A stretch of DNA of 6,617 bases. Origin: Armatimonadota bacterium. Lineage in GTDB: Bacteria; Armatimonadota; Armatimonadia; Armatimonadales; Armatimonadaceae. The notes beneath the pieces are model-generated. The model was not told the origin of the DNA. It ran no database searches and saw only the letters and a list, made by a program, of their open reading frames with translations. Of this stretch, positions 1-5,975 are shown piece by piece. The DNA is taken from contig JACMMA010000656.1 in the NCBI GenBank assembly GCA_014379275.1, forward strand, positions 1-6,617, in the 5' to 3' direction. The translations under genes and the position numbers were made by a program. Positions within the stretch are counted from its first letter, which is position 1; every line of letters begins with the position of its first letter.

Positions 1-66
1 CAACCTGACCGGCACACCAGACCACGCCAGATAAGACGCACGACGAACCGAAATCCGGTAAACTGA
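1..66 (+). CDS. possible 3' end of an upstream gene (partial)
   Basis: One forward frame is open from the left edge to a TGA at 64-66; the other two forward frames contain stops. It would encode 21 residues that are strongly basic and polar (Arg, Thr, Asn rich, ending NRNPVN). The TGA lies only four bases before the GTG of the hydrolase gene, which fits the tight packing of the operon downstream, and no promoter or Shine-Dalgarno is visible in these bases. The product cannot be named. Because SteB/MctB-like genes often follow a steA gene, a SteA C-terminus is one guess. A chance open frame this short is quite possible. Confidence 0.25.
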   Translation, partial: QPDRHTRPRQIRRTTNRNPVN

Positions 67-70
67 CGCC

Positions 71-907
71 GTGACCCAACATAGCGTAATGCGCACCGAA
101 TGGCGGCTTTTGGACAAACGGCGGGTTCGTCTTTTCGTCGCGCCACCCGAACCCGACCCGGACTCCGAAAGTCCGCTCAGTTTGCCGATCCTGTTCTCGC
201 ACGGTCTGGGTTGCTCCGGGCTTGTCTGGGAGCCGACGCTCAAGGAGATCTCGCGGCGGGGATTATGCTGCCCCAGTCTTGCGCCGGATATGCCGGGGTA
301 CGGTCGTTCCGAGGGTCCCCCGGGTTCGCGCGCCTTGAATATTCCCGAACTCGCGGACTGGCTGGCGCGGCTCTTAGATCACGAGAAGATCGAACGCGCG
401 CATATCGTCGGCAACTCGCTCGGTTGTCAGATCGGGTTGGCATTCGCACGGAGGCATCCGCACCGCGTCGCAGGTATGGTGCTTCAGGGCGGTACGACAG
501 GAACGCGTATGGTACCGCCGTGGCGGTATGTGACCGGGCTGATCGTGGATGCGTTCAACGAGCCACTTTACTACAACTTCCGTCTGACAGGAATGTACGC
601 CCAGATGGGCCTGCCACGTTATTTGCAGACCATTCGTTTTATGATGGAAGATGACGCGTTCACAGCGGCGGGTTCGGTGAAGGCCCCGACGCTGGTAATT
701 CGCGGGGGGAAAGACGCAATCGTCGCCGACCGCATCGCACGGCTTCTGGCGGCGACGCTTCCCGATGGGACGTACACTCCGCTCGATTCGGCGGCACATG
801 CGATCGAATTCAACAACCCGGAGGACTTCGTCCCGGCGATGATCCACTTTCTGGAACGTGCCGAGGGCAAACTGATGGGTCCAGGCGGTACAATAAAGAC
901 GCCATGA
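71..907 (+). CDS. alpha/beta-fold hydrolase, substrate unknown
   Basis: A 278-residue serine hydrolase of the alpha/beta-fold family (Abhydrolase_1/6 type), predicted cytoplasmic with no signal peptide. An HGLG oxyanion motif lies at residues 44-47, the nucleophile elbow GNSLG at 114-118 (Ser116), the acid in GGKDAIV (Asp215) and the catalytic His in AAHAIEF (His243), so the triad is complete. Residues about 140-200 form the variable cap, with aromatics (WRY, LYYNF) likely to line the substrate pocket. The overall pattern resembles the MhpC/epoxide-hydrolase/esterase group, but the reaction cannot be read from sequence. The start used is GTG at 71; an in-frame ATG at 89 is an alternative, and neither has a clear Shine-Dalgarno. 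The stop overlaps the next start (ATGA, 904-907), so it is translationally coupled to the SteB-like gene. Confidence 0.88.
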   Translation: MTQHSVMRTEWRLLDKRRVRLFVAPPEPDPDSESPLSLPILFSHGLGCSGLVWEPTLKEISRRGLCCPSLAPDMPGYGRSEGPPGSRALNIPELADWLARLLDHEKIERAHIVGNSLGCQIGLAFARRHPHRVAGMVLQGGTTGTRMVPPWRYVTGLIVDAFNEPLYYNFRLTGMYAQMGLPRYLQTIRFMMEDDAFTAAGSVKAPTLVIRGGKDAIVADRIARLLAATLPDGTYTPLDSAAHAIEFNNPEDFVPAMIHFLERAEGKLMGPGGTIKTP

Positions 908-1815
908 ACAACACCGATCTGCGCTATCATGTCGCGTCTTTGTCCGCCATTTTCCTCGCGCTGGGGATCGGGATTGTAATCGGTACAGCCTTCGTCGGGT
1001 CGCCCCTTGTGTCCCGTCAGACGGGAATGCTTCACCGATTGGAAACCCACGTCACCGAACTGCGCGAGGAAACACGCGAACGTGAGCGCACCGAAGAAGC
1101 TCTCGCGCAATTGCTACCCCAAGCCATCCGCGGCACCCTGCGCGGCAAGCGCGTCCTCGTTGTTCAGATGGGAAACTACGCGGACGCGACACTGGCGGCT
1201 ACAGAAACGCTGACCCTGGCCGGCGCAATCCCGATGACTGTCCAGCTCCCCCCCGATGCCTGGCGCGCACGGCTCAATATGCCGGATGTCGCGCCAGACC
1301 GGATCGCGGACGAAGCCCGCAAATTGGCGACTCGCCTTGCCTCCGGAGCGACGGACTTTTGGGGGGAATACCGTGAGAGCGGGTTATTGATTAGTAGTGA
1401 TCGGGAGGATTCGCTAGCCGGTGCCGTGGGCTATGTGGTCCTGGTCGGCGGCGAGACCGGCGGCGGCGACACCACGCTTCTTGTTCAGCGCGATCTCCCA
1501 CTCATCGAGGAGTGGCAGAGCGCGGGTCTGACCGTGGTCGCCGTCGAGCCGCGCAAGACCGAGATTTCTTACCTGCCGACCTACCGGGGCAAAGGCATCG
1601 CGACCATTGATGCGATCGACCGGGCCGCGGGCAAAATCGCACTACCCTTCGCGCTAAGCGGCGAAACGGGCGCATTCGGCTACCGCACCGATGCCGGACA
1701 GATCCTCCCCCCCATCGTCGGCTCGGAACCCTCCCCGGATCCTTCTCCGGCACCGACCGCGACACCCAAAGTTATCCCGATCCTGCCGTCCCCGGGAGCA
1801 ACCCAGCCGCAATGA
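904..1815 (+). CDS. SteB/MctB-family single-pass membrane protein (PF11382-like)
   Basis: 303 residues. The N-terminus (DLRYHV at 5-10, then an Ala/Ile/Gly-rich helix at about 9-31 ending in IGTAF) is the signature of the MctB/SteB family, often auto-annotated 'copper transporter'. A charged coiled coil (about 40-70, rich in Glu and Arg) follows, then a globular alpha/beta domain (about 80-260) with a VLVVQMG strand and a YVVLVGG strand. The tail (274-303) is rich in Pro and Ser. In Mycobacterium the family member MctB was linked to copper efflux; in Corynebacterium SteB works with SteA in cell separation. No Cys or Met-rich copper site is seen here, so the division-type role looks more likely, by inference. 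It overlaps both neighbours by ATGA and would be anchored in the inner membrane with its bulk outside. Confidence 0.8.
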   Translation: MNNTDLRYHVASLSAIFLALGIGIVIGTAFVGSPLVSRQTGMLHRLETHVTELREETRERERTEEALAQLLPQAIRGTLRGKRVLVVQMGNYADATLAATETLTLAGAIPMTVQLPPDAWRARLNMPDVAPDRIADEARKLATRLASGATDFWGEYRESGLLISSDREDSLAGAVGYVVLVGGETGGGDTTLLVQRDLPLIEEWQSAGLTVVAVEPRKTEISYLPTYRGKGIATIDAIDRAAGKIALPFALSGETGAFGYRTDAGQILPPIVGSEPSPDPSPAPTATPKVIPILPSPGATQPQ

Positions 1816-2507
1816 CAGTGCCGGGGGTGGCCGTCATCCTGCCCGCCTATAACGAAGGAGAACGTATCGTTGCCACGGTCGGTGCGGCACTGACCCTGCC
1901 GCACGTCCGTATGGTCGTTGTCGTGGACGACGGTTCGGCGGACGAGACCGCGAGTGTCGCGCGGAAAGCGGGCGCGACGGTTTTACGCCACGAACGCAAC
2001 CGGGGCAAAGCGGCGGCGATGGAGACCGGCGCGAGGCATATCACGCAAATGGGCATGCTCTTGCTGTTTCTGGACGCCGATTTGAAGGAAACGGCGGCGG
2101 AAGCGGCGAAACTGATCGACCCAATTGTACGCGATGAAGCGGATATGACGATTGCAACCTTCCCCAAACTTCCCGGCGGCGGCGGCATGGGATTCGTCGT
2201 GCGCCTTGCTCGCTGGGGTATCCAAACCACCACCGGGCGCACCATGGAAGCTCCGCTTTCCGGGCAGCGTTGTGTCCGGCGGGGCGTTCTTGATGCCGCC
2301 CTGCCGCTCGCGCCGGGATTCGGCGTGGAGACGGCACTTACCATAGATGTACTGAAAGCCGGGTACCGCATTCTGGAGATACCGACGCAAATGGCGCATC
2401 GTGTTACCGGAACCGATCTGCGTAGCCATTTACACCGGGCGCGGCAATGGCGCGATGTGGCGAAAGCACTCCTACCCCGCTTACTTAAAGGACGATCTGT
2501 TCGATGA
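1812..2507 (+). CDS. GT2 family glycosyltransferase (DPM-synthase-like)
   Basis: A 231-residue cytoplasmic or membrane-peripheral GT-A glycosyltransferase, family 2. Visible motifs are LPAYNEG (10-16) at the first strand, the nucleotide-binding VVDDGS (37-42), NRGKAAAM (63-70), the metal-binding DAD (88-90), an acceptor-loop PLSGQRCVRR (148-157) and GFGVETAL (169-176) before the C-terminal helices. There are no transmembrane helices, so it is like short dolichol-phosphate-mannose synthases, which move a sugar from a nucleotide donor onto a polyprenyl phosphate. Donor and acceptor are unknown. The same subfamily is remembered next to SteB/MctB-like genes in Firmicutes. It is joined by ATGA overlaps to the SteB-like gene before and the MraY-like gene after, which suggests that its product and the MraY-like protein share a lipid-carrier pathway. 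Confidence 0.85.
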   Translation: MTVPGVAVILPAYNEGERIVATVGAALTLPHVRMVVVVDDGSADETASVARKAGATVLRHERNRGKAAAMETGARHITQMGMLLLFLDADLKETAAEAAKLIDPIVRDEADMTIATFPKLPGGGGMGFVVRLARWGIQTTTGRTMEAPLSGQRCVRRGVLDAALPLAPGFGVETALTIDVLKAGYRILEIPTQMAHRVTGTDLRSHLHRARQWRDVAKALLPRLLKGRSVR

Positions 2508-3403
2508 CGCTGTCTACTCTCGCGCTTCTCGGTTTTGGTTTCGTTTTACTCTGCGTCCTCGCTCCGTTTCTTTCGCGCTTACTATGCCGCGTTTGGCGTC
2601 TGGAGAAACCGAACTTCGCCGGAAGCGTAATTCCTGCCGCGACCGGGCTGACATCTCTTTTCGCCGGCTCGGTCGTTTATGCTTTGCTTCCCGCAAGCGG
2701 CGCGACCCTCGGGTTCGCCTACGCCCCCTCGTTTCTGATGGTGTGCGTCGGTTTTGGTGTGCTCGGTCTTTTCGATGACAAGTACGGTTCGCGGGATGTC
2801 GGGGGGTTCAAAGGACACATCGGCGCGTTACTGAAAGGAAAACCGACTACAGGGGCGGTAAAACTTATCGTAGGCGGGATTCTTGCACTCCTCGCCGCGT
2901 TTCTGATACATCGCACGGATTGGGTACAACTCCTGCTCACGGCGACGATCGTCGCGCTCGGCGCGAATACGCTCAATCTGTTGGATACCCGCCCCGGTCG
3001 GGCGCAGTTCGGCTTCTTCACGCTGTTCGCGCTTCCGGTAATGCTGGCGATACTCCTCGCGCTTTACAAACTCCGATACATTCAGCCCGGCCTGCTTCCC
3101 GACGACGTGCGGTTTTACACGCCCGCCGGCGTCCTGCTCGGGCCGTTAGTCGTCGCCGCTGCTATCGAATGGTGGAGTGACGCGCGGGGGAAAGCAATGA
3201 TGGGCGACACGGGAAGCAACCTGCTCGGCGCGACCGGCGCGCTGGCGGCAGCGGTGACGTTACCGACTTGGGGATGCATCTCCCTACTCATCGTCCTGTT
3301 CGGAATCAATCTTTTAGCGGAACGGGTGTCCATCAACGCATTGATCGAGAAGAATCGTTTTCTACGCGCGTTTGATCGCACGCTGGGTGTACGAACGAAA
3401 TAA
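2504..3403 (+). CDS. MraY/WecA-like polyprenyl-phosphate sugar-phosphate transferase homologue, short form
   Basis: A 299-residue multi-pass protein of the Glycos_transf_4 family, which transfers a sugar-1-phosphate from a UDP-sugar to undecaprenyl phosphate at the inner membrane. About nine helices can be drawn (roughly 4-26, 46-64, 73-91, 118-136, 140-160, 168-189, 205-223, 236-252, 256-272). Family motifs sit on the expected cytoplasmic side: FDD (90-92), a basic loop with KGHIGALLKGK (103-113), NTLNLLDTRPGRA (155-167) and MGDTGSN (233-239). The sequence ends after EKNRFLRAFDRTLG, where MraY has its His-rich loop and a tenth helix; neither is present. The normal NxxDGxDG motif is changed to NLLDxRPGR. 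It resembles a subfamily found near SteB/MctB-like genes in Firmicutes. The start has an AAAGGA (2487-2492) upstream and overlaps the GT2 stop (ATGA). Confidence 0.82.
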   Translation: MTLSTLALLGFGFVLLCVLAPFLSRLLCRVWRLEKPNFAGSVIPAATGLTSLFAGSVVYALLPASGATLGFAYAPSFLMVCVGFGVLGLFDDKYGSRDVGGFKGHIGALLKGKPTTGAVKLIVGGILALLAAFLIHRTDWVQLLLTATIVALGANTLNLLDTRPGRAQFGFFTLFALPVMLAILLALYKLRYIQPGLLPDDVRFYTPAGVLLGPLVVAAAIEWWSDARGKAMMGDTGSNLLGATGALAAAVTLPTWGCISLLIVLFGINLLAERVSINALIEKNRFLRAFDRTLGVRTK

Positions 3404-3445
3404 AGCGGCTATGAGGAACGGTATTTTCCACCCTGCCCCATAGCC
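3398..3445 (-). terminator. likely terminator of the FKBP/lipoprotein operon, between convergent genes
   Basis: Arms 3407-3416 and 3436-3445 pair over 10 bp in minus-strand RNA (GGCUAUGGGG with CCUCAUAGCC, one G-U pair) around a 19-base loop. The stem is followed in the minus direction by GC then TTTATTT, which runs into the stop codon of the facing MraY-like gene. On the plus strand the stem has one A-C mismatch and is followed by CCCTTCTT, so weak bidirectional use is possible. The long loop is unusual for an intrinsic terminator. Confidence 0.5.
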
Positions 3446-3466
3446 CCCTTCTTATCCGGGTCGCCT

Positions 3467-4570
3467 CTACGGTTCGATTTCGAGTAGCTCTACTTCGAAA
3501 TCAATCGGCGTGTTCGGCGGAACCGTCCCGCCCTGCGAGCCAGTCGCCCCGTAAGCGAGTTCGGACGGAACAAACAGTTTGCGCTTGCCGCCTTCCTTCA
3601 TACCCGCGACGCCTTCGTCCCACCCCTTGATGACCTGACCGACCCCGATGGTGAAGATGAACGGGGGTGCCTGTTGCCGGGAGTCGAAAACGGTACCGTC
3701 CTTGAAAGTGCCGACGTAATAGACGGCGACGCGTTTGCCGAGCACGGGTGCCCTGCCGGTTCCGATAACAATGTCTTGATACTGCAAGCCGGACGGCGTG
3801 GTGATAACGGGGTTTGGCGTCGGGCTCGCGGACGGACTCGGGGACGGTGCGGGGGAGACGGTCAGCCCCAGGGTGGCGGTTTTACCCGATTCGGTTTCCG
3901 TGACGCGGATGTCGGTCGTGCCCGCGGTCAGGGTGCTCACCGTCGCATTGGCGCCGTCAGCGGCAAGAGTAGCTACATCGGCGGCGCTGGACGACCACTG
4001 CCACGTGGTCGCTCCGGTGAGGACCAGGTCCCCCGCCGCATTCTGCGCCGTCACCGCGAACGTTGCGCTTTCCCCCGCGGTCACCGCTTCTGCCGACCGT
4101 GTCAGGGACAAGCGATCGATCGTGGAGTCCATCGTCAGATTAATCGCGAACGGTTCATCCGCGACCGCGGTGATCGTTTGCACGCCACTCGCCTGTGCAG
4201 GCGAGGCGCCCGCCGACGCGTCCGGGTACGCTTCCGCGTTCACGGTCAATGTGCCCGGCGGCAGATTCTCGAATGCGGCACTGGTCGCCGGGCGTGCAAT
4301 CACCTGACTTGCACTGAACCCGGCGCCGTTCGTGATGGTGATTTTCACACTGTTCGACGCGACAGGAATTAGCCGCGTCTCCGCGCGAACGGGCCACCGG
4401 ATAGAAATGGTTCCCCGCGTGCTACCCGGCGTGGTCGGGGAGCCGGTGATTGTGCTTTGCTCCCCGCCTCCGCCGCAACCGGCGAGCGAGGCAAGCGTGA
4501 CCGCGACCGGCAACGAAAGGGCGACGAGAACAGTGAACGGCATGGCAATACGGGATCTGGTTAATTTCAT
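3467..4570 (-). CDS. lipoprotein with Ig-like modules fused to a C-terminal FKBP-type peptidyl-prolyl isomerase
   Basis: 367 residues from the ATG at 4570. A longer in-frame start at 4732 would place 54 unlike residues before an obvious signal peptide and run into the upstream gene, so it is rejected. The signal peptide (MKLTRS, hydrophobic core 11-30) ends in a lipobox, LAGC, with Cys32, followed by Gly residues. Residues about 50-148 form a beta-rich module (ISIRWP, VKITITNG, NLPPGTLTVNAEAYP) and about 150-238 a second module resembling bacterial Ig-like/BIG2 domains (ATFAVTAQNAAG, WQWSSS, GTTDIRVTE). A Ser/Pro linker (239-254) leads to the FKBP domain (256-367). Active-site residues are kept: Tyr285, Phe295, Asp296, Phe304, Val313-Ile314, Trp317, Tyr340, Phe358. 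It would fold proline-containing clients outside the inner membrane. The start lies 16 bases after the previous stop, with AAGAAG upstream. Confidence 0.85.
   Translation of the reverse strand: MKLTRSRIAMPFTVLVALSLPVAVTLASLAGCGGGGEQSTITGSPTTPGSTRGTISIRWPVRAETRLIPVASNSVKITITNGAGFSASQVIARPATSAAFENLPPGTLTVNAEAYPDASAGASPAQASGVQTITAVADEPFAINLTMDSTIDRLSLTRSAEAVTAGESATFAVTAQNAAGDLVLTGATTWQWSSSAADVATLAADGANATVSTLTAGTTDIRVTETESGKTATLGLTVSPAPSPSPSASPTPNPVITTPSGLQYQDIVIGTGRAPVLGKRVAVYYVGTFKDGTVFDSRQQAPPFIFTIGVGQVIKGWDEGVAGMKEGGKRKLFVPSELAYGATGSQGGTVPPNTPIDFEVELLEIEP
3809..3856 (-). repeat. Ser/Pro linker repeat in the Ig-FKBP lipoprotein
   Basis: Codes for residues 239-254 (SPAPSPSPSASPTPNP), a low-complexity flexible linker between the Ig-like region and the FKBP domain. 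The DNA reads as GGCGTCGGG/GGACTCGGGGACGG-type units on the plus strand, similar to the linker DNA of the neighbouring lipoprotein. Confidence 0.7.
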
Positions 4571-4586
4571 ATTTTTCTTCTTGCGG

Positions 4587-5291
4587 TTAGTTAACAGTAA
4601 CGCTGCCGCTGGCGGCGCGTACGCGCACCTCGACCACGGCGACCTTGCCCGGATCCGCGTTACTGGTCGCCCGGACATGGTACACGCCCGCTGTCGCCGG
4701 GGCATTGTACACACCCTCGCTATTGATGGCACCGCCTTCTGCCTCCTGAACCGACCAGATGACCGCGGTGTCCACTGCCCCCGTGATCTGCGCTACGAAC
4801 GTCAGCGAAGAAGACACGTCTAAAACTGATGGCGACGGGGATACAGCAATTCCCACGGTCGCAACGCGCACTTCGACCGCTCCTACCGTGGTTTGCCCGC
4901 CCGCACCGCTCAGGGTGAGCGTGTAGGTGGTGGTTTCGACCGGTGTGACCGTCTTTTCCCCAGCAACGGCCCCGGCATCGAAGTTTGATCCTACGACCGT
5001 GCTCGTGTTCTGTGAGTTCCAAAGGAGGCGAGTGGATTGCCCGCGCAGGAGGTCTTGGGATTCGGCAGTCAGGGATAGAGTGGGTTCGAGAATCGGCGAT
5101 GGGCTAGGCGACGGGGTCGGACTAGGCGACGGTGACGGGCTAACACTAGGCGTCGGCGACGGGGTGGGCGATGCAGTCGGGGAACTGCTTCCGCCCCCAC
5201 AGCCAGTGAGAACAGCAACGGATAGGATCAGGGAAAACACGGCGATGCCGCCACTTCCTCCCGGACGAGAACAATCTGTGAATTTTTTCAA
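4587..5291 (-). CDS. lipoprotein with two bacterial Ig-like domains, function unknown
   Basis: 234 residues starting at a TTG (5291). The TTG is chosen because an AAAGG lies seven bases upstream and the signal peptide begins directly (MKKF). The hydrophobic core (about 16-29) ends in lipobox LTGC with Cys31, followed by GGGSSS. A Ser/Thr/Pro linker (38-67) leads to an Ig-like domain (about 70-144, with TTYTLTLSGAGG near its last strands) and a second one (about 145-226, with VIWSVQE, GGAINSEGVYNAP and YHVRATSNADPGK, a pattern common in bacterial surface Ig-like modules). No enzyme domain is seen. It precedes the Ig-FKBP lipoprotein by 16 bases and has the same layout without the isomerase, so the two may act together at the cell surface; that is inference. 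Expression probably depends on read-through of a hairpin just upstream. Confidence 0.78.
   Translation of the reverse strand: MKKFTDCSRPGGSGGIAVFSLILSVAVLTGCGGGSSSPTASPTPSPTPSVSPSPSPSPTPSPSPSPILEPTLSLTAESQDLLRGQSTRLLWNSQNTSTVVGSNFDAGAVAGEKTVTPVETTTYTLTLSGAGGQTTVGAVEVRVATVGIAVSPSPSVLDVSSSLTFVAQITGAVDTAVIWSVQEAEGGAINSEGVYNAPATAGVYHVRATSNADPGKVAVVEVRVRAASGSVTVN
5091..5180 (-). repeat. (Ser/Thr-Pro)n linker tract
   Basis: Codes for residues 38-67 of the Ig-like lipoprotein, alternating Ser or Thr with Pro for about 30 residues. The DNA is an imperfect short tandem repeat built from GGCGACGG, GGACTAGG and GGCGTCGG units on the plus strand. It likely forms an extended spacer lifting the Ig-like domains off the membrane, and is prone to copy-number change by slippage. 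Confidence 0.75.
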
Positions 5292-5298
5292 TGGGGAG

Positions 5299-5303
5299 CC
5301 TTT
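5299..5303 (-). promoter_or_regulatory. ribosome binding site that fixes the TTG start at 5291
   Basis: Minus-strand AAAGG followed by a seven-base spacer (CTCCCCA) and the TTG. No ATG or GTG lies between the hairpin upstream and this TTG, and the encoded signal peptide starts correctly from here. Confidence 0.65.
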
Positions 5304-5305
5304 GT

Positions 5306-5337
5306 AAAAAGATCACCGGGGCGTAGAAACACCCCGG
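5306..5337 (-). terminator. intra-operon terminator/attenuator-like hairpin
   Basis: Minus-strand sequence 5337 to 5316 folds as CCGGGGTGT, loop TTCT, ACGCCCCGG: nine pairs including one G-U, closed by a tetraloop. It is followed by TGATC and then five T (5310-5306). The five-base gap before the T run predicts an inefficient terminator. It lies between the FKBP lipoprotein stop (5361) and the start of the Ig-like lipoprotein (5291). Only about 15 bases separate it from that start, too few for a promoter, so partial read-through or mRNA end protection is the likely role. Confidence 0.6.
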
Positions 5338-5360
5338 CACATAAGTCGAAGTCGGGGATA

Positions 5361-5975
5361 CTATCGAACGTCCATCAGCTCAACGTCGAAAAGGAGCGTG
5401 GCTTTCGGCGGGATCGTCGGCGGGCGGCCTTCCTCACCGTAGGCGATTTGATACGGGATGGTTAGTTTGCGCCGACCACCGACTTTCATTCCGGCAACGC
5501 CTTCATCCCAACCTTTAATCACCATCCCGGCACCGAGTTGAAAGTCGAACGGCTGGCCGCGGTCGCGCGAGGAGTCGAACTTGGAACCGTCGGTCAACGT
5601 CCCCGTGTAATGCATGAAGCACGTTTTCCCCGGCTCGGCAGTCGCCCCTTTACCGATTGTCATGTCTTCATACTGTAACCCACTATCAGTCTTAACGACT
5701 TTGCCGTTCCCTTTGAACGGTGCTTTATCGAAATCGCCCGGCGCTTTCGGTCCCGGCGGGGGGGCGGGCGGTCCTGCCATCTTGCTCCCGTCATCCACCG
5801 GAGATGCTTCGGCGACGGGCGAAGCATCCGCGATCGGAGACGTTTCTGCTACAGGAGATGATTCGGTGACGGGTTCGGGGTTGTTGCAACCGCCCGCGAC
5901 GAAAGCGAGCGAGGAAAGGGCGGCGAATGCGCCCGGTGTTATCCAACGAAAAGAAGTTTTTTTCACGGTGATCAT
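5361..5975 (-). CDS. FKBP-type peptidyl-prolyl isomerase, lipoprotein
   Basis: 204 residues. The signal peptide (MITVKKTSFR, hydrophobic 14-28) ends at VAGGC with Cys30; the -3 position is Ala rather than Leu, so the lipobox is permissive. A spacer holds about four copies of a six-residue unit (SPVAET, SPIADA, SPVAEA, SPVDDG; 40-63), then a Pro/Gly/Lys stretch (68-90), then a single FKBP_C domain (about 96-204). Conserved site residues are Tyr123, Phe133-Asp134, Phe143, Val152-Ile153, Trp156, Tyr179 and Phe196, so it should be an active isomerase on the outer face of the inner membrane or on the outer membrane. The FKBP12-like block FDSSRDR is present. The start ATG overlaps the preceding FKBP stop (ATGA, 5972-5975), so the two are translationally coupled. 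A GTG nine bases downstream is a weaker start choice. Confidence 0.9.
   Translation of the reverse strand: MITVKKTSFRWITPGAFAALSSLAFVAGGCNNPEPVTESSPVAETSPIADASPVAEASPVDDGSKMAGPPAPPPGPKAPGDFDKAPFKGNGKVVKTDSGLQYEDMTIGKGATAEPGKTCFMHYTGTLTDGSKFDSSRDRGQPFDFQLGAGMVIKGWDEGVAGMKVGGRRKLTIPYQIAYGEEGRPPTIPPKATLLFDVELMDVR
5784..5867 (-). repeat. 18-bp tandem repeat coding for an SPVAEx spacer
   Basis: Codes for residues 37-64 of the FKBP lipoprotein. About four diverged 18-base units each give Ser-Pro-(Val/Ile)-Ala/Asp-(Glu/Asp)-x. The acidic, Ala-rich spacer differs from the Ser/Pro linkers of the other two lipoproteins. Confidence 0.7.

Noticed and set aside
374..1110. Long minus-strand open frames opposite the hydrolase and SteB-like genes
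   Set aside because: They lie opposite well-supported genes, have Arg/Cys/Pro-rich compositions typical of GC-rich shadow frames and show no motifs.
904..1815. Copper transporter function for the SteB/MctB-like protein
   Set aside because: It has a single membrane helix, no Cys and no Met cluster for copper, and envelope-sugar neighbours; the name comes from one mycobacterial homologue.
4571..4732. N-terminal extension of the Ig-FKBP lipoprotein to an ATG at 4732
   Set aside because: It would overlap the upstream gene by over 140 bases and bury a clear signal peptide and lipobox; the ATG at 4570 fits better.
3674..4823. Plus-strand open frames opposite the Ig-FKBP lipoprotein
   Set aside because: They are antisense shadows; the minus frame has a signal peptide and a full FKBP domain.
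5091..5180. Possible CRISPR or minisatellite array
   Set aside because: The short GGCGACGG units are codon repeats for a Ser/Thr-Pro linker, with no spacers of constant length.
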